In this document: positions 1-5,709 of the stretch, piece by piece
Numbering within the stretch: the first letter of the stretch is position 1
How the letters are laid out: every line of letters starts with the position of its first letter
Assembly: GCA_021730835.1 (NCBI GenBank)
Contig: JAKFYP010000041.1
Coordinates: 1 to 11,572 of the forward strand
DNA from: Alphaproteobacteria bacterium
GTDB taxonomy: Bacteria; Pseudomonadota; Alphaproteobacteria; Rickettsiales; UBA998
DNA length: 11,572 nt
Direction: 5' to 3'
Made by a program: the position numbers and the translations under genes
Notes under the pieces: model-generated
The model's database searches: none
What the model was told of the DNA's origin: nothing
What the model saw: the letters and a program-made list of their open reading frames with translations, nothing else

Positions 1-164
1 GATATGGCCTCCGCCTCGCCGTCCAGCAGCGCCTGCACCGCCAGCGTGGTTTTATGCCGCGCCCCTTTGGGCTTGCCCGCCGGGTTGCCCGACTGTCCCG
101 CTTGAAACTTTCCTGCCTGTTTTTGACCTGTATTTTCAGGCGCGTCGTTTATCTCAGTTCCCAT
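1..164 (-). CDS. DUF5681 domain protein (partial, N-terminal 54 residues)
   Basis: This gene is too short in the window to stand out as an ORF. On the minus strand an ATG at 164 opens a frame reading to the window edge. It contains KFQAGQSGNPAGKPKGAR and then LAVQALLDGEAEAI at about residues 19-54, the characteristic start of DUF5681 proteins (basic GQSGNPAGxPKG segment followed by a helical region). The family's biochemical role is unproven; members often sit near phage terminase genes, and a small-terminase-like or DNA-binding role is inference. The start is preceded by GGAAAGG about 8 bases upstream. It overlaps the end of the upstream gene by 16 bases, so the two are likely coupled and this is a distal gene of the replication operon. 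Confidence 0.85.
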   Translation of the reverse strand, partial: MGTEINDAPENTGQKQAGKFQAGQSGNPAGKPKGARHKTTLAVQALLDGEAEAI

Positions 165-814
165 AGCATCGCCCTTTCCGCCGATACAGGCCGGGGCCGA
201 TAATAGCACAGCAGCGCGCCGCTGCCCGTGCGTTGCAGCCCGATGACCTGCTCATTGATGATGCTGATAACTTCGCCTTCCTGCATCAGAAGCAGCAAGC
301 CCTTGGCGTCCTGCCTCCGTTCCGGCGCGCCGGGGTGAACACCGAATATATCGCCCACCGCCCAGCCGTGGCGCTCAAAGCTCCTGATATGCTCCGGGTG
401 ATCGAGCATCCGCCCGGTGTTGCCGATAATCCGTTGCCAGTTCGACGCCGGGATCGAAGCGGGCTTTTCCATGCAGCACACCCGCGCAAACGCTTCCGCC
501 CATTCGCTGGGAATACCGGCCTCATACTCGATGATCGCGGCGCGTTCTTCCAGTTCATAGGCGGTCGTGACTTCAAGGGGGTTTTGTTCCACGAAGGATA
601 TTTGCTGTTCCATCGTTGTTCCATCGTTTTTTGCTGTTGTTCCAGCTTTGTTCCATTCTTTGTTCCGCGTCAAAACCTTGTCAGCCAAGGCTTTCAGACT
701 GATTGTTCCGTGTTCGTTCCGAGTCACGTTCCCCCCCTCTCTCCCATGTTCCACTGTTCCATTCCCTAGAGCGTGGAACGGTGGAACAGGACTTTCATAT
801 CCCGGTGTCATCAT
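149..814 (-). CDS. Conserved mobile-element protein of unknown function, 221 aa
   Basis: The frame is open up to 967, but the likely start is the ATG at 814. It forms an ATGA overlap with the stop of the ATPase gene and has an AGAAGAGGAGAAG ribosome site just upstream; the extra 51 codons of the longer frame read as a shadow of the ATPase C-terminus. The N-terminal third is polar and low in hydrophobicity. The conserved-looking core begins at YELEERAAIIEYEAGIP and runs through SEWAEAFARVC, a phrase I associate with small proteins in proteobacterial prophages and islands. The C-terminal third (RRQDAKGLLLLMQEGEVI to LLCYYRP) looks like a small beta-rich fold. No catalytic motif is recognisable. 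Its place between the ATPase and the DUF5681 gene suggests a replication or packaging accessory role (inference). Confidence 0.75.
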   Translation of the reverse strand: MMTPGYESPVPPFHALGNGTVEHGREGGNVTRNEHGTISLKALADKVLTRNKEWNKAGTTAKNDGTTMEQQISFVEQNPLEVTTAYELEERAAIIEYEAGIPSEWAEAFARVCCMEKPASIPASNWQRIIGNTGRMLDHPEHIRSFERHGWAVGDIFGVHPGAPERRQDAKGLLLLMQEGEVISIINEQVIGLQRTGSGALLCYYRPRPVSAERAMLWELR

Positions 815-1818
815 GACTTCTTCTCCTCTTCTGCGCGTTTCAAGTCTCGGTTTACCGTAGCAACGCCGATGCCTATTTCGGTGGCAATTTCCCGTTGCGT
901 CATGCCGAGTTCTTTCAACTCCACAATCTTTTTCAGGCGGGTGTCCTCCAGTGGTGTGGCTGTCCACATAGCCGCGCCGTCTATTCCCTTCGTTAGTTTT
1001 GCCTCGAAAGATTGCGCGTCATCGCCGTAAAATCCCCGCGCCTTCTCAAAATGGACTTCAAACCGCGCACCATCGGCGGGATTGAAGTCTTGCGGCTGCT
1101 TCAGGGCAATGACGGTATCAAGCACGTCTTCCTTACGGATACTGCCCCGCTGCCCGCCGTTCTTGTTCGAGTGATGCACAAACAGGACGGACTTGCCCGC
1201 CCTCCGCATCCTGAGCGCCCATTCCTGCATGGGAAGCCAGCTTTCAGCGTCGTTCTCCCGCCCGGTACGGCACAGGGTGCTGAGGTTGTCGAGAATAATG
1301 AGGTCAGCGTTGTCGGTGTCGAGAGCGGCCTGCCCCTGCGGGGTCGTCAGGTCGGGGATGCCGTCGGTCTGCATATCCTGAGAAAGCAGCCTGAACATGC
1401 CGGATTGCGGGGTTTTATCGGCGCTTTTAACAATCAGTGCCAGCCGCTCCTGCAACACCACGGCGGGCATTTCACCATCTACATATAATACCCTTCCCGG
1501 CTTCGGGCATTCCCAGTGCATGAAAGTTCCACCCGCCGCCACATGATAGCCGATATTGAGCGCCAGCCATGTTTTGCCCAAGCCACGGTAAGCATAGAGC
1601 ATCGCCAGCCCCTTTTTGGGTAAAAAGGGTTTCATCATCATTTCCCGCGCCGGAATCTCCTGTGCTAAAAAATCATGAATTTCGAGTGTTGGTAAAACAG
1701 TGCGTTTTGGTTCCGGGTTATGTATGCCTGCCCCGTTCACCGCATCGGCAATCACACTTTCAGCAAGGGTACTGCCGATTGTATTATCCTCTTTCTTCAT
1801 GGTATTGTCTTTCAACAT
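811..1818 (-). CDS. RepA-like AAA ATPase (AAA_25), putative replicative helicase
   Basis: A 335-residue RecA-fold ATPase resembling the hexameric RepA helicase type of mobile replicons. Walker A is AYRGLGKT at residues 76-83; the first Gly of the classical motif is Ala here. YVDGEMP at 112-118 carries the acidic residue typical of RepA/AAA_25 proteins, Walker B is LIILDN at 173-178, and VHHSNKNGGQRGS at 214-226 matches the His/Lys/Arg sensor loop. Residues 304-328 (ELGMTQREIATEIGIGVATVNRDL) form a C-terminal helix-turn-helix, probably for origin DNA or autoregulation. The start at 1818 has GGGAGAA upstream; a second ATG at codon 7 is possible. It begins 21 bases after the primase stop and overlaps the next gene by ATGA. 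Role: unwinding the element's origin together with the primase (inferred from family and context). Confidence 0.88.
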   Translation of the reverse strand: MLKDNTMKKEDNTIGSTLAESVIADAVNGAGIHNPEPKRTVLPTLEIHDFLAQEIPAREMMMKPFLPKKGLAMLYAYRGLGKTWLALNIGYHVAAGGTFMHWECPKPGRVLYVDGEMPAVVLQERLALIVKSADKTPQSGMFRLLSQDMQTDGIPDLTTPQGQAALDTDNADLIILDNLSTLCRTGRENDAESWLPMQEWALRMRRAGKSVLFVHHSNKNGGQRGSIRKEDVLDTVIALKQPQDFNPADGARFEVHFEKARGFYGDDAQSFEAKLTKGIDGAAMWTATPLEDTRLKKIVELKELGMTQREIATEIGIGVATVNRDLKRAEEEKKS

Positions 1819-1839
1819 TTCGATTTTCTCCCGGCGACC

Positions 1840-2832
1840 TTAAACGGTCGCCTTTTCTTTGATCCCGGCCATGTGCGCCGCGTTAAAATCCTTGAATCCG
1901 GCAGGCGGCAGGGCAATCTTCACCGTGCGCCCCTCACGGGTGAGCCGTTCGACAAGCCGGTACGCCGCCCGCAATCCCGGCCCGTCCGCATCCGCCGCAA
2001 TGACGACTTCGCGCACACGCTCCGGCAGTACGATATTCAACAGCCCCGAAATTCCCCCCGTCGCCCATACCGGCCAGCCGGGGCAGGCTTCAAGCAGGCT
2101 CAAACCGTCCTCGACGCCTTCGGCGACAATCAACCGGTCGGTTGCTTCGCCCAGGTGGATCGCCGCGCCCCGGCATGGCCCGAATATCAAGCGGGGCTTG
2201 ATACCCACGCCGGTAATCTTGCCGCCGCTGTCCGGGTCGAGAAAGGTCACATGCGCGGCCATCGCCTCGCCCCGAAGGTTCACCAGCAGGGCAATCATCG
2301 CGGGGAAGAAGCCGGGAGCAGTGTGGTTATGGACGCGCTCAAGGAATGCGAGGCAATCCGGCAGGGGGGCAAGGGTGATGCCCCGATGCTCCCGCAGGTA
2401 ACGCTCCGCAAGCGTGCCGGCAATCGGTTTGCGACGCGCCAGCAGGGCAAGCGCCTTCTCCCGCCGCCGCTTGTCCCGGTCATCCGCCTGTTGCGTCCGG
2501 CGCTGGCTTCCGGCCTCGGTAAAGCAAGCCGTCACCGGTGCGCCGCCAACGTAGGATTGCGCCCATTGCAGCGCTTCGCGGAAGCCGCAGCGCCGTGCGT
2601 ATTGGATCAATGCCAGAATATCGCCGCATTCGGTAGTTTCGTGATCGAAAAACGCGCCGTCACCCCGGCGGATGGACAGGCTGCCGTTATTGCCAATGCG
2701 GTATTCGTGCGGCGTGCGGATAATAGAACGAGCGGCAAAAAAATATTCTACCAGCCCGTCAAGCCGGGAAAGCAGCGCCACCTTGATTCGCACCACGTCC
2801 TCACCCGGCTGTTTCGGAAGCGTCAGCATCAT
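1840..2832 (-). CDS. Toprim-domain primase of a mobile element
   Basis: A 330-residue primase-like protein. The N-terminal part (about residues 44-95, with GDGAFFDHETTECGDILALI) resembles the region following the zinc ribbon in phage and plasmid primases, but no CHC2 cysteine set is present. The Toprim fold is clear: EGVEDGLSLL at 238-247 provides the catalytic Glu, DADGPG at 281-286 the Asp-x-Asp metal site, and KDFN at 314-317 is the usual closing motif. The product should make RNA primers for replication of the excised element. Two ATGs in tandem can serve as start (2832 or 2829); GGAGG lies 2 bases before the first and 5 before the second, so 2829 may be favoured. The first overlaps the preceding stop as ATGA. 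The ATPase gene follows 21 bases later, giving the common primase-helicase pair. Confidence 0.88.
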   Translation of the reverse strand: MMLTLPKQPGEDVVRIKVALLSRLDGLVEYFFAARSIIRTPHEYRIGNNGSLSIRRGDGAFFDHETTECGDILALIQYARRCGFREALQWAQSYVGGAPVTACFTEAGSQRRTQQADDRDKRRREKALALLARRKPIAGTLAERYLREHRGITLAPLPDCLAFLERVHNHTAPGFFPAMIALLVNLRGEAMAAHVTFLDPDSGGKITGVGIKPRLIFGPCRGAAIHLGEATDRLIVAEGVEDGLSLLEACPGWPVWATGGISGLLNIVLPERVREVVIAADADGPGLRAAYRLVERLTREGRTVKIALPPAGFKDFNAAHMAGIKEKATV

Positions 2833-3023
2833 GCCTCCGCCAGATTGAAATACTCAAACAAGACATTGGCCTGCCAGTCGCTCAGGCAATAATCGCGCCG
2901 CAGCGCCAGAATCAGGCGTTTTTGTCCCCGCGCCGAATGTGGCCGCAATAAATCGGCCCATAACGCCCCGGCCTGAAACTCCGGCGCACGCTCGCAATAA
3001 TGACAGTGAAGAGGTTTACGCAT
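2829..3023 (-). CDS. Small CxxC protein, 64 aa, unknown
   Basis: The frame encodes 64 residues beginning MRKPLHCHYCERAPEF. The His-Cys-His-x-x-x cluster with C7 and C10 forms a CxxC knuckle, and one more Cys lies near residue 46, so a metal site in a dimer or complex is possible. The rest is helical and basic in the middle (ARGQKRLILALRRDY), with an acidic C-terminus. It overlaps the upstream HTH gene by 8 bases and the primase gene by ATGA, so it is translated within the operon. Its GGAGG ribosome site lies in a short hairpin (3030-3044). I do not recognise the family. The primase downstream lacks its own zinc ribbon, so a partner that supplies one is conceivable, but that is speculation. 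Confidence 0.7.
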   Translation of the reverse strand: MRKPLHCHYCERAPEFQAGALWADLLRPHSARGQKRLILALRRDYCLSDWQANVLFEYFNLAEA

Positions 3024-3237
3024 GATCGGCCTCCGTAGTGGAGGTGGACTTGGAGGCTTCGATGAAATTTCGTATGTCTGCGGGATGATAGCGGATCATA
3101 CGCCCGCCAATCCGCGAGAAAGGCAGTTTGCCGCCTTTGACGCGCCAGCTTCGCAGCGTGGAAACTTTGATTTGCAGGATTTCGGCGGCTTCGTGTTCGT
3201 TCAAGAGCCGTTCGGTAGCGGTGATGGAATGTTGCAT
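3016..3237 (-). CDS. Excisionase-like helix-turn-helix protein (AlpA/HTH_17 type)
   Basis: A 73-residue protein with a winged MerR-like helix-turn-helix at residues 11-62: LLNEHEAAEILQIKVSTLRSW is the HTH and RIGGRMIRYHPADIRNFIEA the wing and last helix. This is the layout of AlpA, Xis-like and HTH_17 proteins that bend DNA during excision or activate element genes. It is the first gene of the replication operon and is far from the integrase gene, so a dual role as operon regulator and directionality factor is likely (inference). The ATG at 3237 has GGAG 7 bases upstream, but this site is folded into a 7-bp hairpin. Several inverted repeats upstream (3246-3333) are candidate binding sites for the protein itself. 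Confidence 0.85.
   Translation of the reverse strand: MQHSITATERLLNEHEAAEILQIKVSTLRSWRVKGGKLPFSRIGGRMIRYHPADIRNFIEASKSTSTTEADHA
3030..3044 (-). promoter_or_regulatory. Hairpin masking the ribosome site of the 64-aa gene
   Basis: On the mRNA strand CCUCC-acuac-GGAGG forms a 5-bp GC-only stem with a 5-nt loop. The GGAGG arm is the only SD of the gene starting at 3023 (6-nt spacing). Ribosomes translating the end of the HTH gene, which stops at 3016, would open it, so it predicts translational coupling. Confidence 0.5.
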
Positions 3238-3245
3238 GTTTTAAC

Positions 3246-3269
3246 TCCGTTGTAATGATTGCCAACGGA
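3246..3269 (-). promoter_or_regulatory. Inverted repeat covering the ribosome site of the HTH gene
   Basis: TCCGTTG and CAACGGA are perfect 7-bp arms separated by 10 bases. In the mRNA the second arm contains three of the four bases of the SD GGAG (3248-3245) for the start at 3237. It may act as an RNA hairpin that limits translation, or as a DNA operator; the sequence alone cannot separate the two. Confidence 0.5.
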
Positions 3270-3282
3270 ATCCATTATGCAC

Positions 3283-3333
3283 GACCTGTTGCTGAGGTCT
3301 ATTATATGTTGTTGTTATATATCACTTATGTGA
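3283..3333 (-). promoter_or_regulatory. Putative promoter and operators of the replication operon
   Basis: On the minus strand a perfect TATAAT lies at 3306-3301. At 17-bp spacing the -35 position has ATAAGT, a poor match, and this position is occupied by the near-palindrome TCACTTATGTGA (3322-3333), which would suit an activator. Just downstream of the -10, around the expected transcript start, GACCT-N7-AGGTC (3283-3299) is a second inverted repeat suited to a repressor. A weak -35 flanked by dyads fits a regulated lysogeny-type switch. The region starts inside the last codons of the 312-aa gene. Confidence 0.4.
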
Positions 3334-4253
3334 GGTAATTGATTTACCACAGATGTTATGCACTTCGCATTTGAATGGGCGAGAGCTTTCTTCTTTCCCT
3401 TATGAGCAGCCCCCCTTGCTTCGTCACGCCACCGTTTTATTGCCCCGCGAAACACCCCGTCCATTTTCTGGAAAGGCTCTACCTTGCCTAGCCATTCATC
3501 ATTCTCTGAATCAATCCAGAATGCCTTGCTTGTATCAAAAACAGGAGATTCTTCACCATGCGGGATTACATCGGCACACTGAAACAACAGCGATTTGGAC
3601 GTACGAAGGAAAGCACCTAGCTGTCGTGAAATTTCTTCGTCCATGCTCCTAGTCCCATTCTCTTTCTCAAGAGCCTCCTTACTTTCCTGCAATCGGCGCT
3701 TCATTTCATGGCTGGTCATGAAATCTTCTGCCGCCCAGAAATGGGCAACGGGTTCCATTAGTTTCCATGCAGCGCGTAACTCCTTGTCGCTGTATTTTCC
3801 AAACCTCACATTATGTTTTTCTTCATAACGACTATTATCCATGAAAAACAAATCCCGCATATCCCGTGCGCTTGGCTTTAGTCGGCGATCATTCTCCAAT
3901 GATTTTTTGTTGCCAGTGGCATCGGCAAGCGTTGATTCATAGTGACTCCTCAGAACCCAGAGCCGCCACATTTGTCCACTTGCAAGAAACCCTAGATGTT
4001 TTCTCTCTAAAATTTCCTTCTTGTTATGAAAAATAAAGCGAATGCCTTTTTCCTTGTCATCATACATCCAATCCTCAAGATGGATAACGCCAGTGCTTCT
4101 TCGGCGCATCTCCTCCATAGAGCCACTTGCAACCAGCGCAACGCATAGTTCGCTGCGCTTTTCTATATTATCAGGGTAAATCATTAGGCTATAGATTTTC
4201 ATAGCGCTGATGTAAGCGCCCACAGGGTTTAAGTCTAGGGGAACTCTTCTCAT
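3315..4253 (-). CDS. Orphan protein of unknown function, 312 aa
   Basis: I do not recognise this gene. The ATG at 4253 is supported by a strong AGGAGGT ribosome site; a second in-frame ATG at codon 18 (MKIYSLMIYPD) has none comparable. The protein is charged and mostly helical, with no signal peptide or clear membrane segment. Visible stretches include an N-terminal beta-like part (MKIYSLMIYP, then ELCVALVASG), GIRFIFHNKKEILERKHLGFL at about residues 70-90, an aromatic WKLMEPVAHFW segment near the centre, a highly charged helix (SHEMKRRLQESKEALEKENG), and a basic C-terminus (IKRWRDEARGAAHKGKKK). The coding DNA is visibly richer in A+T than the operon genes beside it, suggesting separate acquisition. 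It sits between the TA pairs and the replication operon with its own promoter and structured leader, a usual place for cargo or defence genes. No known defence or enzyme motif is visible. Confidence 0.75.
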   Translation of the reverse strand: MRRVPLDLNPVGAYISAMKIYSLMIYPDNIEKRSELCVALVASGSMEEMRRRSTGVIHLEDWMYDDKEKGIRFIFHNKKEILERKHLGFLASGQMWRLWVLRSHYESTLADATGNKKSLENDRRLKPSARDMRDLFFMDNSRYEEKHNVRFGKYSDKELRAAWKLMEPVAHFWAAEDFMTSHEMKRRLQESKEALEKENGTRSMDEEISRQLGAFLRTSKSLLFQCADVIPHGEESPVFDTSKAFWIDSENDEWLGKVEPFQKMDGVFRGAIKRWRDEARGAAHKGKKKALAHSNAKCITSVVNQLPHISDI

Positions 4254-4264
4254 GACAGTAACAC

Positions 4265-4333
4265 CTCCTGCATCATTATCTTCTTATCTCACGTCATCAC
4301 ACTTTTTGCGTGTTACTCCTGTTCTTACAGGAG
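4265..4333 (-). promoter_or_regulatory. Structured leader of the 312-aa gene with alternative pairing
   Basis: On the mRNA strand CUCCUG (4333-4328) pairs with CAGGAG (4321-4316) in a hairpin with a 6-nt loop. The same CUCCUG can pair with a second CAGGAG at 4270-4265, which is the gene's SD (plus one G-U). The two pairings exclude each other, giving an on/off geometry. No ligand or protein partner is suggested by the sequence. Confidence 0.4.
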
Positions 4334-4341
4334 ACCGGAAT

Positions 4342-4370
4342 AATATAGAGCATTACCCGCTAACATTCAA
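4342..4370 (-). promoter_or_regulatory. Promoter of the 312-aa gene
   Basis: On the minus strand TTGAAT (4370-4365), a 17-bp spacer and TATATT (4347-4342) match a sigma-70 type promoter well. The start would fall near 4335, giving a leader of about 82 nt that begins with the first arm of the alternative hairpin. It is divergent from the hicA promoter about 60 bp away. Confidence 0.55.
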
Positions 4371-4422
4371 TGGGTTGTGGTTTCACGGATTATGATTAGC
4401 TACTAGTGGTAATGAGCAGTGG

Positions 4423-4457
4423 TTGCGGTTTGTTATAGAGTGTGTATAATATACACA
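4423..4457 (+). promoter_or_regulatory. hicAB promoter and overlapping palindromic operator
   Basis: TTGCGG (4423-4428), a 16-bp spacer and consensus TATAAT (4445-4450) form the promoter. The -10 is embedded in the 17-bp palindrome TGTGTATAATATACACA (4441-4457; 8-bp arms, one central base), which reaches the A of the hicA ATG. A ribbon-helix-helix antitoxin such as this HicB could bind here and block polymerase directly (autoregulation is known for HicB; this site is inference). Confidence 0.65.
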
Positions 4458-4639
4458 TGAACAGCAGGGAAATCATCCGGCGGCTGGAAAAGGACGGCTG
4501 GGTTAAGGCGGCACAGAAAGGCAGCCATGTCCAGTTTACCCATCCGGCAAAGCCGGGGCGGGTGACGGTTCCCCATCCGAAGAAGGACGTGAAGCCGGGG
4601 ACACTGCGTTCGATTGAGAAACAGGCAGGTTGGAGATAA
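4457..4639 (+). CDS. hicA: HicA family toxin (mRNA interferase)
   Basis: A 60-residue YcfA/HicA protein. HicA toxins have a double-stranded RNA-binding-like fold and cleave mRNA, stopping translation until HicB binds. The family signature is present: REIIRRLEKDGW at 4-15, GSHVQFTHP at 22-30 with the catalytic H24, then VTVPHPKKDVKPGTLRSIEKQAGW. Length is normal. A GTG at 4442 is in frame but lies inside the promoter -10 and has no ribosome site. The ATG at 4457 gives the family's usual N-terminus. No SD precedes it, and the transcript is expected to begin at or next to this A, so the mRNA is probably leaderless. hicB starts 6 bases after the stop. The pair runs against the surrounding genes, as an independent stabilising module of the element. 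Confidence 0.93.
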   Translation: MNSREIIRRLEKDGWVKAAQKGSHVQFTHPAKPGRVTVPHPKKDVKPGTLRSIEKQAGWR

Positions 4640-4644
4640 GCATC

Positions 4645-5040
4645 ATGGCACAATATCAGGCGATTCTGGAAGGCAACGACAAGGAAGGCTACGGGGTGCG
4701 CTTTCCGCAGTTTCCGGGCTGCATCACCGTGGGCGACACGGTGCAGGAAGCGTTGTTCATGGCGCAGGAAGCGCTGTCCCTGCATCTGGAGGGAATGCTG
4801 GCGGACGGCGAGGATATTGAGTCTCCGGCCTGTCACGGGGATTTAGGCGTACAGCCGGGGGAGATTGTGGCGCTGGTGGACGTGGATGTAAAACCCCGCA
4901 AGAGCCGCTTCAATGTGACGCTGGACGGCAGCCTCGTGAAGTATATCGACAACCTCGTACAGTCCGGCAAGTATGAATCCCGCTCTGCCTTTCTCGCCGA
5001 AGCCGCACGCCGTGAGTTATCGGGGCTGCATCATCAGTAA
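4645..5040 (+). CDS. hicB: HicB family antitoxin
   Basis: A 131-residue antitoxin with two parts. Residues 1-60 form the HicB partial RNase-H-like domain (EGYGVRFPQFPGC, then TVGDTVQEALFMAQEALSLHLEGM), which blocks the active site of HicA. Residues 86-126 (KSRFNVTLDGSLVKYIDNLV through SRSAFLAEAARREL) form a ribbon-helix-helix DNA-binding domain. Such HicB proteins neutralise the toxin and repress their own operon; the palindrome over the hicA promoter is the obvious target. The frame extends to a TTG at 4630, but the ATG at 4645 has GGAG in good position, this site lying within the last codons of hicA. The toxin-first order is typical of hicAB. Confidence 0.93.
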   Translation: MAQYQAILEGNDKEGYGVRFPQFPGCITVGDTVQEALFMAQEALSLHLEGMLADGEDIESPACHGDLGVQPGEIVALVDVDVKPRKSRFNVTLDGSLVKYIDNLVQSGKYESRSAFLAEAARRELSGLHHQ

Positions 5041-5046
5041 AACCTA

Positions 5047-5062
5047 CCCCTAAGCGTAGGGG
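5047..5062. terminator. Hairpin between the convergent hicAB and higBA pairs
   Basis: CCCCTA-agcg-TAGGGG is a 6-bp GC-rich stem with a 4-nt loop, seven bases after the hicB stop and eleven after the higA stop. No U tract follows directly on the + strand. On the minus strand TTTT follows after a few bases. It may act as a weak bidirectional terminator. Confidence 0.4.
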
Positions 5063-5073
5063 AACCCGTATCA

Positions 5074-5373
5074 TCACGTCCTCGCTTCTGCCTCATACCG
5101 CGTAATCTGGCGGTACACGCCTTTGTTCTGCTTTTCCTCCAGATCGTAGTCGTTTTGCAGCCCCAGCCAAAAGTAAGCGGTTGTGCCAAAGAAGCGGGAA
5201 AGACGGATAGCCGTATCCGTAGTGACGGCGCGTTTACCCAAGCAGATTTCATTGATGCGCCGGGGCGGAACGCCCATAGCCCGCGCCGCCGCATTCTGTG
5301 AAATTTCCAGCGGTTGCAGAAATTCCTCCAGCAATATCTCGCCGGGGTGAATGTTATTCAGTTTCTTTGCCAT
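5074..5373 (-). CDS. higA: HigA family antitoxin (XRE-type HTH)
   Basis: A 99-residue VapI/HigA protein. NIHPGEILLEEFLQPLEISQ at 7-26 is the classical HigA opening, and residues 24-65 hold the XRE helix-turn-helix (SQNAAARAMGVPPRRINEICLGKRAVTTDTAIRLSRFFG), followed by FWLGLQNDYDLEE. HigA binds and inactivates the HigB RNase and represses the pair's promoter. The ATG at 5373 has GGGAGG upstream and lies 20 bases after the higB stop, so the two are cotranscribed with the toxin first, the normal order for higBA. The repeats at 5684-5734 are the likely operators. Confidence 0.93.
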   Translation of the reverse strand: MAKKLNNIHPGEILLEEFLQPLEISQNAAARAMGVPPRRINEICLGKRAVTTDTAIRLSRFFGTTAYFWLGLQNDYDLEEKQNKGVYRQITRYEAEART

Positions 5374-5393
5374 AACCTGCCTCCCTTATCCTT

Positions 5394-5675
5394 TTAATGA
5401 TAGTCCACAATTTCCACGTCATGCGCCGCTTCATCATCCCAGCGGAAGCAAATGCGCCACTGGTTATTGATGCGGATGCTATATTGCCCCGCCCGGTTGC
5501 CTTTCAGCTTTTCCAGCCGATTGTTGGGCGGGATGCGTAAATCCTCAATGGCGTGGGCGTTATTCAGCATCCTGAGTTTGCGCCGCGCCACTTGCTGAAT
5601 GTCAGAGGGCAAACGGCGGGAGGCTTCCCCGCGCCATAGCTTTTCTGTCTCTCTGCAAGCAAAATCAATAATCAT
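5394..5675 (-). CDS. higB: HigB family toxin (RelE-like ribosome-dependent RNase)
   Basis: A 93-residue RelE-superfamily toxin of the HigB/PlasmidMaintenance killer group. LRIPPNNRLEKLKGNRAGQYSIRINNQWRICFRWDD is the core: the LKG...GQYSIRINNQWRICF strands carry the basic residues used for mRNA cleavage at the ribosome, and the C-terminus DVEIVDYH with its His is typical. Length is normal. The start must be the ATG at 5675 or later, because TAA lies in frame three codons upstream. No ribosome site precedes it. The -10 TATAAT ends only five bases before the ATG, so the transcript should be leaderless. It is encoded directly downstream of the integrase gene with its own promoter. Confidence 0.92.
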   Translation of the reverse strand: MIIDFACRETEKLWRGEASRRLPSDIQQVARRKLRMLNNAHAIEDLRIPPNNRLEKLKGNRAGQYSIRINNQWRICFRWDDEAAHDVEIVDYH

Positions 5676-5680
5676 AACGG

Positions 5681-5709
5681 ATTATAACGCTGGACGTTAC
5701 AGGATGCAA
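5681..5709 (-). promoter_or_regulatory. higBA promoter
   Basis: On the minus strand TTGCAT (5709-5704), exactly 17 bp and consensus TATAAT (5686-5681) make a strong sigma-70 type promoter. The expected transcript start coincides with the A of the higB ATG at 5675. Confidence 0.7.

Noticed and set aside
1720..2892. Long + strand open frame of 390 codons
   Set aside because: It lies antisense to the primase gene, which has clear Toprim motifs and operon overlaps. The frame is open because of GC-rich codon bias and the translation has no recognisable domain.
4396..4836. Minus-strand open frame over hicAB
   Set aside because: It is antisense to two well-recognised TA genes and has no ribosome site.
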